From NCBI GenBank assembly GCA_023423655.1, contig JAFAFE010000001.1:248001-312000 (forward strand): DNA of 64,000 bases, given 5' to 3'. Position numbers and translations under genes: made by a program. The stretch is from Pseudomonadota bacterium. GTDB taxonomy: Bacteria; Pseudomonadota; Alphaproteobacteria; Sphingomonadales; Sphingomonadaceae. Of the stretch, positions 43,548 through 52,614 are shown one piece after another. The notes beneath the pieces were generated by a model. The model was not told where the DNA came from. It saw nothing but the letters and a program-made list of their open reading frames with translations, and made no database searches. Position 1 is the first letter of the stretch, and each line of letters opens with the position of its first letter.

Positions 43548-45070
43548 GCGAGGATCCGGCGCTTTCGGTGTGCCTCATAGAAAGCGGCGGGAGCAACGAT
43601 AACTGGCTTATCAAAACACCGGGGATGCTCGCCAAAGTCCCCGAAGCTTCGAATTACCGTTATGATACGGTGCCGCAAAAGCATCTGGACGGCCGTATCG
43701 GCTATCAACCGCGCGGGCGTGGCCTTGGCGGATCGAGCGCGATCAACGCGATGCTCTATGTGCGCGGCAATGCGTGGGATTATGACAATTGGGCGGCGCT
43801 TGGCTGTGACGGCTGGGCGTGGGACGATGTGCTCCCTTATTTCAAACGCGCCGAACATAATGAGCGCGGCGGCGATGCGCTCCACGGCAGCGGCGGCCCG
43901 CTCAACGTCATGGACCAGCATTATGCCAACCCCGCCTCGACCGCTTTTGTCGAAGCGGCGGCACGGCTGCAACTGCGCCGCAACGATGATTTTAACGGGG
44001 CCGAACAGGACGGGTTCGGTCTTTATCAGGTCACGCAAAAGGGCGGCGAACGCTGGTCGGCGGCGCGCGCTTATATTGATCCGGCACGCGGGCGCAAAAA
44101 CCTCCATATCCGCACCGATACGCTGGTGCATCGCCTGCTGGTCGAAGATGGCCGCGCCACTGGTGTGGTGATCGAACGGGCGGGGCAACAGGAAACCATC
44201 CGCGCCGCCCGCGCGGTCATCCTGTCTGCGGGAGCCTTTGGCAGCCCGCAAATTCTCCAGCTTTCCGGCCTTGGCCCCGCGCAGCATTTGCAGGACATGG
44301 GCATAAATGTCCTCGCCGACCGCCCCGCCATCGGCAGCGACCTCCAGGACCATTGCGATTATGTGCTGGGCTATGAAACAGACAGCCGCGACCTGATCGG
44401 GCAAAGCCTGCCGGGGCTGGTGTCAATTATCGGTTCGGTGCTACGCCACCGCCTCAACCGCACCGGCATGATGACCACGCCTTATGCCGAAAGCGGCGGC
44501 TTCTGGCGCGTCCGCCCCGATGCGCCCGCGCCCGATGTGCAATATCATTTTGTGCCGGTGGTTCTCGAAGATCATGGCCGCTCGGTCGTCAAAGCGCATG
44601 GCTTTTCCGCGCATAGCTGTGTGCTACGCCCCGAAAGCCGCGGCAGCGTGCGGCTGGCGAGCAATTATGCGGCGGTGGCGCCCGCCATCGACCCCAATTT
44701 CCTTGCCGACGAGCGCGATATGGCGTTGATGCGCGATGCGGTGCGGCTGTGCAAACGCATTTGCGACAGCGCCCCGCTCGCCGACTATCAGGGCCGCGAC
44801 CGCCACCCGATCAACTATGATAATGATGCCGAACTCGATGCGGTAATCCGCGCGCGCGCCGACACAATCTACCATCCGGTCGGCACCTGCCGCATGGGCA
44901 AGGACGCCGATGCCGTGGTGGACCCGCGCCTGCGCTTTAACGGCATTGAAGGCCTCTATGTCGCCGACGCCTCGGTCATGCCGCGCCTCGTGTCAGGCAA
45001 CACCAATGCGCCGAGCATCATGATCGGCGAACGCTGCGCCGACTTTGTGAAGGCGGATTTAAGAGGCTAG
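43481..45070 (+). CDS. GMC-family FAD oxidoreductase (choline/alcohol dehydrogenase type)
   Basis: The 529-residue protein begins MDSYDIIVIGGGSAGSAVAGR, the FAD dinucleotide-binding signature. It shows GRGLGGSSAINAMLYVRG, the GMC signature 1, and the C-terminal catalytic region TIYHPVGTCRMG with NTNAPSIMIGERCAD. Substrates range from choline to aliphatic alcohols, so no name is assigned. The start overlaps the previous gene by 67 bases. Thirteen bases after its stop is the decayed IS630 transposase, so the backbone ends here. Confidence 0.93.
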   Translation: MDSYDIIVIGGGSAGSAVAGRLSEDPALSVCLIESGGSNDNWLIKTPGMLAKVPEASNYRYDTVPQKHLDGRIGYQPRGRGLGGSSAINAMLYVRGNAWDYDNWAALGCDGWAWDDVLPYFKRAEHNERGGDALHGSGGPLNVMDQHYANPASTAFVEAAARLQLRRNDDFNGAEQDGFGLYQVTQKGGERWSAARAYIDPARGRKNLHIRTDTLVHRLLVEDGRATGVVIERAGQQETIRAARAVILSAGAFGSPQILQLSGLGPAQHLQDMGINVLADRPAIGSDLQDHCDYVLGYETDSRDLIGQSLPGLVSIIGSVLRHRLNRTGMMTTPYAESGGFWRVRPDAPAPDVQYHFVPVVLEDHGRSVVKAHGFSAHSCVLRPESRGSVRLASNYAAVAPAIDPNFLADERDMALMRDAVRLCKRICDSAPLADYQGRDRHPINYDNDAELDAVIRARADTIYHPVGTCRMGKDADAVVDPRLRFNGIEGLYVADASVMPRLVSGNTNAPSIMIGERCADFVKADLRG

Positions 45071-45082
45071 AGTTTGCCTTGG

Positions 45083-45577
45083 TTAGAATGAATTATAACC
45101 AGAGTTTCTGAGATAATTGGCGCATTCGTGTGGAGGGAGGGCGTCGGGCAGTTGGCCAATGCGTTGCCATATTGCACCGACTGTGCGTTCGGTGGCGTTG
45201 CGCCGTTGGAGCTTGAGCTTGGCAAAGACTTCCTGAGCGCGGGCGAAGGGCGATTGGATGGAGGTCTGGACTGTAACGCGGGGAGAACAGGAGTTTCGCA
45301 CCTGCCGAACAGGCTTTGGCGACAGGCCTATCGTTACGCCCGCTCCAGCCCCGGAGTGGAGTCATGTGTGGGGTCATGTTGGTTTTGACCTAGATATGTC
45401 CCCGTCGTTTTCGTCTGCGACTCGTTCACTGACGACAAGGCGGCGGGGATCAATTTGTCCCTCATATTTCATCCACTGCGCCCGACACCGTGCAATCTTG
45501 GGGCGTTCCTGCCTCTTCAGGACAGGCTCTAGTCGAGCAGCCCGGCAAGTTTGCAGCTTCGGCAATACCAAAGCCAA
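45083..45577 (-). pseudogene. Remnant of an IS630-family transposase
   Basis: On the minus strand, several frames give pieces of one IS630 transposase in order: RPKIARCRAQWMKYEGQIDPRRLV, quoted in part as RRLV near where the family has an RRLVFIDET active-site region; then MTPLRGWSG (family KTNM-PLRGW); then LLFSPRYSPDLHPI in another frame; then VFAKLKLQRRNATERTV and PPHECANYLRNSGY in a third. Most of the DDE core between the second and third pieces is missing and the frame shifts several times. The family boundary phrases make the identity convincing. No intact terminal repeats or flanking TA duplication were found. The gap 45578-45837 after it shows nothing I can support. Confidence 0.72.
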
Positions 45578-45837
45578 CGCCCAAAGCCTTACGCGATTCG
45601 TGCCAAAAAGCCTGATGACTCAGCGCTTGATCATCCGCTCCCCCATCTCGACCATTTTGGAAATATGCTACGCTTCGGAGAGGTGGAGGCCCGAACTTAT
45701 ATCGTGAGCGTTATTGCAAACCGAATATTATTTTCGAAAAAAAGCTCCAATGGCAACGCGCAGGTACGACACCGCGCCTCTATCTGAATCGTCTTAAAAG
45801 AGTCCGGCCTAGGTCATTTATCCGATGAATATCAAAT

Positions 45838-46842
45838 TCAATGCTTGTTTGTTACCGTTCGACCAGCATGATTATCTCCGGTGCCGAGAGCGGATTTTAT
45901 TCGGGTAGGAATATCCGTCAGAGGAAATCTTGTTCCCTGTAATCTGGCTTTTGCACGCGAATATGCGAAATAATCGATCCCATTGTGTTCACCGTTTTTG
46001 ATGGCAACGACTGCGACATCTGAACGCAGGTCATCATATGGCCGGTTGTTTACGCGATATTGGGTCGCGCTAGTAATATCGTTCGGATATGTCAGCATCA
46101 CAAAAAAATCTGACGCTCGATTGTCTACCTCGAATAGTTGCGTGCCGTGCCTTGCTAATACGGCCTCCAATATTCTTTCTGCTTGATTTGCATGTTCAGT
46201 ATCGTTGCATTTCACAAAAAACGCGGGACATACGAGCCTCTACAGATTCAAATACAATTCCAATTTTTTCACAAAGGGTGCATGATCTTTAACAGACCAG
46301 TAATAAGAGACAACAGGATATGGATCCCGATGCAAACCCGTTCGAATCATAATATCAGCATCAGGAAAATTCTTGTTAAAATCTCCTAATATACGGTCGT
46401 AGGTCATATAAACGTCTAACATGGGATCGCGACCCGCCTCAATATACCATTCTGGGTTTTCATCCCTTCTTTATAGGCTGACGACGAAAATATGTAATGA
46501 TGTTGTATGTGTGCGGCCGCGTTGCGAAATAGAGTAGCGAAGTCGGTTTTATGATTGTACATTGACTTTATAATTAGATCATAAAGCAATTGATCGGGAA
46601 ATAAGGCTTTAGACCAAGGAGATTTCCGCGCTTGTCTCACCTATTGAAGATAATAGTGATAATTAGGAGGTGACGCAGTGATTGCCCCATAAACAAGATT
46701 GAAAATAGATAGCTTTGTTATCTTTGCATCGGCATTGCCGTTGACGACCTGTGCGATGGCTTTGTAAAGACGCACTGCCGCCGGATCCGCTACAATTTTC
46801 GTTTTGGCCCACCGATCAGGTACAAAAAAGGCGGGGTCGTTA
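45838..46842 (-). pseudogene. Broken gene of unknown function, N-terminally truncated
   Basis: The minus strand shows one continuous protein in pieces. It reads from NDPAFFVPDRW near 46842, through an in-frame TAG (46641-46643), to SSSAYKEGM, then shifts frame near 46457-46462 to PEWYIEAGRDPMLDVYMTYD. After VKK it needs another shift near 46256-46270 to GIVFESVEARMSRVF, and one more in an A/T run at 46216-46221 to VKCNDTEHANQAERIL, LFEVDNRASDFFVMLTYP and DYFAYSRAKARL. Four lesions in about 1 kb make it a pseudogene. The protein vaguely recalls large alkaline-phosphatase-like surface-locus proteins, but this is a guess. Its N-terminus is cut where the asnB remnant begins. Confidence 0.6.
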
Positions 46843-46843
46843 A

Positions 46844-47307
46844 GACGATATTTTAGTGAAAACTGATCGTGCGCCCATGGCAGTGAGTCTTGAGGGGCGC
46901 ATTCCATTTCTGGATCATCGCTTGATAGAGTTTGCTTGGCGCGCACCATTGTCGGCAAAGATTAAAAATGGCATGGCCAAACATATTCTTCGTGAAGTTC
47001 TGTACCGATATGTGCCTCAGGAATTGATAGATTGGCCTAAGGCAGGGTTTCAGGCGCCTTTAGGCGACTGGTTGATGGTCAGTTACGCGAATCGGCTAAC
47101 GAGTTGCTTGATTTCGATCGCGTACGAAGCGAAGGGTTTCTCAACCCCTCTCCGGTTCAATCAATATGGCAACGATTCCAGCGTGGTGAAACAGCGCTCA
47201 TTCCACAGGTCTGGTGCGTCTTTATGGCTCAAGATTGGTTGCAAGAGCAGGCAATATCTATCGTTCCCAGCGCGCCGCTCACTAGAGGATTAAAGCATCC
47301 ATCATAA
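46844..47307 (+). pseudogene. C-terminal remnant of asparagine synthase (AsnB type)
   Basis: The plus strand starts at DDILVKTDRAPMAVSLEGRIPFLDHRL, given in part as DRAPMAVSLEGR and PFLDHRL, typical of the synthetase domain. It continues through YRYVPQELIDWPKAGFQAPLGDW, in part PKAGFQAPLGDW. A one-base deletion near 47079 changes frame, and the sequence resumes as ESANELLDFDRVRSEGF and PQVWCVFMAQDWL. Everything before 46844 (glutaminase domain and most of the synthetase domain) is gone, and an in-frame stop sits just upstream. AsnB-like proteins often modify polysaccharides, so this may be a relic of an older version of the adjacent locus. Confidence 0.78.
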
Positions 47308-47325
47308 ACCCTCTGCCAGCACTAC

Positions 47326-48477
47326 CTAATTAATCTTTGAAATATGCATAACATCTAGCATTGTCTGGTTTATTCGATGGACATCAAATCTTTCTTCGGC
47401 AAGACGGCGACTTTCTGCACCCATGGAAGGAATTAGCGTCGGATTTTCAATAAAATGGCGCATCGCTGTTTCTAACGCACCTGTATCACGTATGGGCACT
47501 TTAAAACCATTCACCCCTTCTTCGACAGTATCCCGACAACCAGGCGCATCGGTCGTAATAATAGGGCGCCCCATGGCCATAGCCTCTTGGGTGCTCCTAG
47601 GCTTCCCCTCCCTATAGGACGGAAGCACGAAGACATTGCTGCGTGTAATCCATGGGCGAACATCGGGCACCAGGCCGGGCCACTCGATGATTCCCTCTTC
47701 CACCCACCGCGCCACTTCGATGAGCGAAAGACCGCCCGGGTTTTCATCCAAGTCCCCCACCAAAAGAAAAGTTGCGTTCGGATGATCAAGTTTAATTTGG
47801 CGAGCAGCATCAATATATTCAATTATTCCCTTTTCTCGCAACAATCTCGCGACTAATATAAATGTAATACCCTCTTTTGAAAGAGGGGTTTCATCGAATT
47901 TATTTAAATCTACGCCTGATCCACTAATCAAAGATACTTTACTCAATTTCAATATTGAATTTTCGCAAAAAAAATTGCGATCATCTTCATTTTGAAGAAA
48001 AATTTTATCGCACACGGAGAAAGATATTCTATACATATTCTTCGCAACAAAGCGAAGAATTCGTCTTTTTATTGCATCCTTTGACCCATCTGGTGTAAAT
48101 ACATAACCTAGCCCCGCTACAAGGGCGTACCGACGCGGAACGCCTGCTATCCATGCCGCAATGGAGCCATATATAACCGGCTTAATAAAATAGCTAAAAA
48201 CCAAATCGGGCCGGAGTTGACGGAATAGCTTTGTCAATCGCACCATATCGATCAGATCGCGACCGGGGCGCATCCCTGTACGCTCCAAAGATATATCAAT
48301 TGGTTCTGCACCGAGCGCGCGTACAGCTGCGCGTGTTTCATCATTATAGTCGGGCGCTAATGCAAAAACTTGGATACCCGATTCAACAATGCGACGAATT
48401 AATGCCCCTCTAAAATTCGAGAGGGAAAAAGCACCATTGGTCACAATAGCAATTGTATTTATCGTTCCAGCTATCAC
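47326..48477 (-). CDS. Glycosyltransferase family 4 protein (last gene of the polysaccharide operon)
   Basis: The 383-residue protein has a two-Rossmann GT-B fold. The N-terminal half carries TNGAFSLSNFRGALIRRI and the PglA-like stretch FSYFIKPVIYGSIAAWIAGV. The C-terminal donor-binding part has ARLLREKGIIEYIDAA, a conserved PSYREGKPRSTQEAMAMGRP (family EG...E) and DAPGCRDTVEEGVNG. This is typical of enzymes that add an N-acetylated or deoxy sugar to a lipid-linked oligosaccharide in the cytosol. It overlaps the upstream glycosyltransferase gene by four bases. Sugar specificity is unknown. Confidence 0.88.
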   Translation of the reverse strand: MIAGTINTIAIVTNGAFSLSNFRGALIRRIVESGIQVFALAPDYNDETRAAVRALGAEPIDISLERTGMRPGRDLIDMVRLTKLFRQLRPDLVFSYFIKPVIYGSIAAWIAGVPRRYALVAGLGYVFTPDGSKDAIKRRILRFVAKNMYRISFSVCDKIFLQNEDDRNFFCENSILKLSKVSLISGSGVDLNKFDETPLSKEGITFILVARLLREKGIIEYIDAARQIKLDHPNATFLLVGDLDENPGGLSLIEVARWVEEGIIEWPGLVPDVRPWITRSNVFVLPSYREGKPRSTQEAMAMGRPIITTDAPGCRDTVEEGVNGFKVPIRDTGALETAMRHFIENPTLIPSMGAESRRLAEERFDVHRINQTMLDVMHISKIN

Positions 48478-49553
48478 AATATCTCCATGAAGTCCGACTT
48501 TACGGCGTTACGCAATGTTGCCAAAATGATCGGTTGTTGCGATTGAAGGGAGTAACTTTCTATAATTTTGGCGCGCCCCTTTTCTCCCATCCCCCTCCGC
48601 ATATCTGCATTGCCCGCAAATATCCTTATCGCTTCCTCCCACTCTTGTTCGGAACGGGCAACAAAGCCATTCTTCCCATGCTCAACAAGCGTGGCGTTAA
48701 CGCCTACGGGCGAAGCAATCACGGGCAACCCACAAGCCATGTACTGGATAAGTTTATATCCGCATTTTCCCCGCGCCCAGAGTTCGTCCTGAAGGGGCAT
48801 TAAGCCGATGTCCATCGCTTGAATATCTTCGGCTTCGCGCGCTTCATCCCAATCAATGGATGTAATACCCTGTATGCCGCTCGCGGCCGGTCCGGCTCCT
48901 ATTACATGAAAGCGGACATTCAAGCGCGCTAATGCGGGCAATAATGTTGGCAATAATGGTTCGACATACCCCCAAGTCGAGGGAGAGCCGATCCAGCCTA
49001 CCGTTACAGGCGCATCCGTTGGGAAACTTCTTGGGCGCAGGACATCTGTATCTACCACGGTTGGAACTATTATAGCCCGCCCGCCCGCTTTGAGCACATA
49101 ATCGCGCAGATATTCGTTGCCACATAAACAGACCGAAGATCGGCGCATCAAAGGACGCAATTTACCGCCAAGCAGAAAGCGGACAATTTTTGATGGATGG
49201 GAATCATACATATGAAAAATTGCGTCGTCGATATCATAGATAATCGGCTTGGAGCAGAGCATAGGGAAAATGCGATCGATGAGTGGAAGATACGGAAACA
49301 ACTCATATTGAACCCAAATCGCATCATAATCCTGGATCTTTACGATGTCTCGTAAACGACAGGCATAAGCCTTGACTATTGCAGCCTTGGACTTAACTTT
49401 GCCCTGCATAAGTGCCTGAAGATAAGAATCGTTCAATAAAGGCTTAATATCCAAATGGATATCTTGGTCAGAAAGATATTTTGCGTATAGCGTCACACGC
49501 TGCCTAGTGCTTGCAGCCAAAGTTCCATATTTTGCTAATACTAAAATACGCAT
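48474..49553 (-). CDS. Glycosyltransferase family 4 protein
   Basis: The 359-residue protein starts MRILVLAKYGTLAASTRQRV. The ASTRQR region resembles the acceptor-binding part of related GT4 enzymes. Donor-site motifs are IYDIDDAIFHMYDSHPSK, VGWIGSPSTWGYVEPL and CGYKLIQYMACGLPVIASPVG with a late VEHGKNGFVA. It acts in the cytosol on lipid-linked intermediates. It lies between the Wzy-like polymerase gene and another GT4 gene that it overlaps by four bases. Confidence 0.87.
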   Translation of the reverse strand: MRILVLAKYGTLAASTRQRVTLYAKYLSDQDIHLDIKPLLNDSYLQALMQGKVKSKAAIVKAYACRLRDIVKIQDYDAIWVQYELFPYLPLIDRIFPMLCSKPIIYDIDDAIFHMYDSHPSKIVRFLLGGKLRPLMRRSSVCLCGNEYLRDYVLKAGGRAIIVPTVVDTDVLRPRSFPTDAPVTVGWIGSPSTWGYVEPLLPTLLPALARLNVRFHVIGAGPAASGIQGITSIDWDEAREAEDIQAMDIGLMPLQDELWARGKCGYKLIQYMACGLPVIASPVGVNATLVEHGKNGFVARSEQEWEEAIRIFAGNADMRRGMGEKGRAKIIESYSLQSQQPIILATLRNAVKSDFMEIL

Positions 49554-49575
49554 TAAAATTTAAGCCCATATAGCG

Positions 49576-50616
49576 TCATGAAAATATCACTCCACCATCA
49601 ATATTCAAATACAACAAAAGAATGCCTGTTAACAATAGGAATATTGATCCCATCAGATCTTTGCGCAGAAATTTACTTCTGCACGACAGGAAAATAACGC
49701 CAACGAATAGCACTTCTTTACTTCGCTGCGCGATAATGGGGGAGTTCGGCATTAAAATAATTGGTATAAAGCATAATATTGCTATAATCAAAAACACCTG
49801 ATGATATTTGCTTCTATTATAAATTTTGGCAATCAAATATCCTATTATCGAAAAAATAAGAAGGATGTTATTTATGGATAAGATAGAAACATCATCAATC
49901 ATGGCCTTATTTTCTAGATAGCTCGAACTTAAAGGATTCAATGTCTGCAGCAAATCTACAGATATGATACCTGTTGCATTTAGAAAAGCCGGACCTATCA
50001 CACCGATGACAAAGATCGAAATTAATGACAATCTCCAACCCGTAAAGGTAATCGCCAATGTAATTAGCGGCAATAATATACTGGAATAATGGAAAGATAG
50101 GGAAGCAATGAATAAGGCCGCAGCAAGAAGATATTTTTTCTCCAAAATTTTATGGACGGCCCAGTATCCAAAAGCCAGTGATACGCCTACCCTATATTGG
50201 GTATATTCATGTATTGGGAAAAATATGATGAGATACAATAATAATGCAAATAAGGGTTGATTTAAATATTTTCTAAATAGAACAAATTTAATCCCCAATG
50301 ACGTTAGAACCAAAAAGAATACCAAGGCGCTCATATTCGCACCTAACCAGTTTTTAAAAATCCAGGAAATTACATGAAATCCCGGTTCAAAACGTGTGTC
50401 AGTTACATAAAAATCACCAGAGATTGTATCATAGTAATATTTATACTCGAAATAATCCCTACTAAATCCAAAAAGATTAGAGCTTGAGGCATGGGCTAGA
50501 AACACACAAAGGATAAACAATAAAACATCAATTGGTCTTATGTTTTCAAATAATTTAAGGTAATTATTATTCACGGGGCCATTCATGGATATAGATGGTG
50601 TATTGCCAGTTATCAT
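49576..50616 (-). CDS. Wzy-like polysaccharide polymerase (EpsG family)
   Basis: The 346-residue protein has about ten hydrophobic segments and is AT-rich in its DNA. The loop RFEPGFHVISWIFKNW and the helix-loop segment YTQYRVGVSLAFGYWA fit the EpsG/Wzy polymerase family, in which periplasmic loops hold the growing chain. It would polymerise repeat units after flipping by Wzx. Such polymerases are poorly conserved, so the call rests on topology, loop patterns and place in a Wzx-containing locus. The start (50616) could be a few codons later at MNGPVNN. Confidence 0.75.
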   Translation of the reverse strand: MITGNTPSISMNGPVNNNYLKLFENIRPIDVLLFILCVFLAHASSSNLFGFSRDYFEYKYYYDTISGDFYVTDTRFEPGFHVISWIFKNWLGANMSALVFFLVLTSLGIKFVLFRKYLNQPLFALLLYLIIFFPIHEYTQYRVGVSLAFGYWAVHKILEKKYLLAAALFIASLSFHYSSILLPLITLAITFTGWRLSLISIFVIGVIGPAFLNATGIISVDLLQTLNPLSSSYLENKAMIDDVSILSINNILLIFSIIGYLIAKIYNRSKYHQVFLIIAILCFIPIILMPNSPIIAQRSKEVLFVGVIFLSCRSKFLRKDLMGSIFLLLTGILLLYLNIDGGVIFS

Positions 50617-50625
50617 TACGTGTAA

Positions 50626-51639
50626 TCACTTGTTTTTGGCGCTTTGGATTTTGACAGACCGTGACTGGTACGCCATGGCTCGTTTAGCTACACGTCTCCA
50701 TAGCAGAGAGAAGCCTAGGAGTGTATCTCGAATTTCTTGCGCTGAAAAATGCATCAACGCCTTAATGATGCGCGGGAAGGGTTCAATTAGCAGGGTTGCC
50801 GCCGTTACAATCACAGCGGCAGGCAAATTGAAATGCTTGAATGCATATAGGATACGGCCTTCCAGTGCATAAGCGAGGCGTTGTGGCTTAATTTGATCCG
50901 AGGTGCCCCCACCTTTGTGGAAACCCACCGCATCGGCGAGATAATATACTTTAAAGCCAGCACCATGAACGCGAGCCGAAAGGTCCAAATCCTCTAAATA
51001 AACAAAAAATTGATCGTCAAATCCACCGATCTTCTCAAATAAATCGCGCCGGATCAGGTAAAAAGCACCGATAACATGATCAACCTCTCGATTAGTCAGA
51101 TGATCAAATCCACGATCATGCAGAGCTGGCATATGCCGGGGAAACAACGCGGATAAACCGGAGGCGGCCGCCAGAAAAACTCCAAAACTGGGCAAGCGCG
51201 CGCAATGACGTTGAACAGAGCCGTCTTCTTCTATCAATTTTATACCGCAAACCCCTATTTTCGCATTTTCGGGACGGTCTAGAAAATCGAGTGCGGTCTT
51301 TAGTGTATCCTGAAGCAGGGCAGCGTCAGGATTTAAAAATAGGATGTACGGAGATTTCCCGCGCCGCGCCCCGCGATTACAAGCACGCCCAAAACCGAGA
51401 TTTTCCCCCGTGCGGACGATATCAAGCGTGAAATCATTAAACTTGAGGCGATCAGAACCGTCTGTCGATCCGTTATCAACGATAGTTACTGTACCAATAT
51501 CGTCGATACCATGGTCACGGATGGATGAAACACAACGGTGCAGCCATGGCCCCGCATTCCAGTTTACGATGACGACGTCTGTGGTTGCTGCGGTACGCGT
51601 AGTCGAAGACTCAATAATGTGCATAACCTTATCGGGCAT
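50626..51639 (-). CDS. Glycosyltransferase family 2 protein (rhamnosyltransferase-like)
   Basis: The 337-residue protein opens MPDKVMHIIE and has the GT2 (GT-A) core: VVIVNWNAGPWLHRCV, TVTIVDNGSTDGSD, LGFGRACNRGARR and the metal-binding PYILFLNPDAALLQ. The acceptor side has FYLIRRDLFEKIGGFDDQFFVYLEDLDLS (in part GGFDDQFFVYLEDLD). This pattern matches WbbL-like rhamnosyltransferases, and the rml genes in the window make dTDP-rhamnose. The start was taken at 51639, giving an 11-base overlap with the methyltransferase gene; 51624 is an alternative. Confidence 0.87.
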   Translation of the reverse strand: MPDKVMHIIESSTTRTAATTDVVIVNWNAGPWLHRCVSSIRDHGIDDIGTVTIVDNGSTDGSDRLKFNDFTLDIVRTGENLGFGRACNRGARRGKSPYILFLNPDAALLQDTLKTALDFLDRPENAKIGVCGIKLIEEDGSVQRHCARLPSFGVFLAAASGLSALFPRHMPALHDRGFDHLTNREVDHVIGAFYLIRRDLFEKIGGFDDQFFVYLEDLDLSARVHGAGFKVYYLADAVGFHKGGGTSDQIKPQRLAYALEGRILYAFKHFNLPAAVIVTAATLLIEPFPRIIKALMHFSAQEIRDTLLGFSLLWRRVAKRAMAYQSRSVKIQSAKNK

Positions 51640-52525
51640 AACTTTGCTTTTTTTCCAGCACGAGTGTGATAGACGATATTCTCTTCTGTGCGAAAAAAGT
51701 AATCGTGTCCCACCAAGGGTTTGGTGCAGTATATCTATATATTGGGGATCGACGGAATATCGCCCGTAACTTGGCATTATAAAATCCGCTCGTGAAACGA
51801 AAATCGGCACGAAGTCCGCTCCGTTTGCACGCAGCGAGCAATTCCTTCGAACTTAAATAATTTGTCATAAAAGTGAGATAATCGGTGTGTTCTTCGGCAT
51901 AGTGGTCGAGAGACATTCCGAGTTTTTGCTTGTGTTCCCGATAAGAGCCAAAGCCCAATCGGCTCATGAATTTAATATAAGAGCGTAACAGCCCATGCCC
52001 TCTAATCCTATGGGCGAGAGGAATATGAATGTGCCCCTCTTTTATGTAGTGAATTAAAGGGAACAAATGCACGGAAAAGCACTCGAAGTTCAAGGTTCGC
52101 CGGATCTCGCTAAACAGTAGATCATGGTTTTGCACATGCTCGAGAACTTGATTTGAAACGATAAAATCGAAATAATTCTCTGGATATGGCCATGCCTCGG
52201 CGCTGGTGACGAGTGTTAATCGGCTTGCCCAGTCAATATCCGGAAAGCGTTCATGAAGCATTGTGAGCGTCCGCGCAAAAAAGCCGGATGCTTGCACCCC
52301 GGAATCGGCGACGTCCAATCCATGGATTTCCAGCTTGGCGCCCGGTCTAAGAATAGGAAACGCCGTCAATATATACGCGATCAACTCGCCATTTCCGCAA
52401 CCGACATCCAAAATCCGAAGAGGGCGGTCAACGGGAACAGGATTAACCAGCGTGTTCATACACGAAAGCAGATGTTGATGTGTTAAACTTATAGGAGCGG
52501 GAGCTAAGGCATCATTGTTTGACAT
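51629..52525 (-). CDS. SAM-dependent methyltransferase (class I)
   Basis: The 298-residue protein has the Rossmann motif I RILDVGCGNGELIAYI, then LEIHGLDVAD, and motif-II region FDFIVSNQVLEHVQNHD, all typical of class I enzymes. The start at 52525 is backed by an AAGGA ribosome site; the longer start at 52558 is not. Its substrate may be a sugar of the repeat unit or a non-reducing end that stops chain growth. The gap 52526-52614 separates it from the upstream glycosyltransferase gene. Confidence 0.87.
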   Translation of the reverse strand: MSNNDALAPAPISLTHQHLLSCMNTLVNPVPVDRPLRILDVGCGNGELIAYILTAFPILRPGAKLEIHGLDVADSGVQASGFFARTLTMLHERFPDIDWASRLTLVTSAEAWPYPENYFDFIVSNQVLEHVQNHDLLFSEIRRTLNFECFSVHLFPLIHYIKEGHIHIPLAHRIRGHGLLRSYIKFMSRLGFGSYREHKQKLGMSLDHYAEEHTDYLTFMTNYLSSKELLAACKRSGLRADFRFTSGFYNAKLRAIFRRSPIYRYTAPNPWWDTITFFAQKRISSITLVLEKKQSYAR

Positions 52526-52614
52526 AAATATAAATATCCTTGGCCGTTTATGAACCACATAAACATAAATTTATTGCTTGATTAAGTAAGAAAACTTATG
52601 TTGTCATAATAATT

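Noticed and set aside
45258..45707. 149-codon plus-strand frame in the debris region
   Set aside because: It runs antisense to the IS630 transposase remnant and shows no family phrases.
46641..46958. Minus-strand frame read as one gene starting at 46958
   Set aside because: Its first 32 codons lie opposite the asparagine synthase remnant and are a shadow; only the part below about 46842 belongs to the broken gene.
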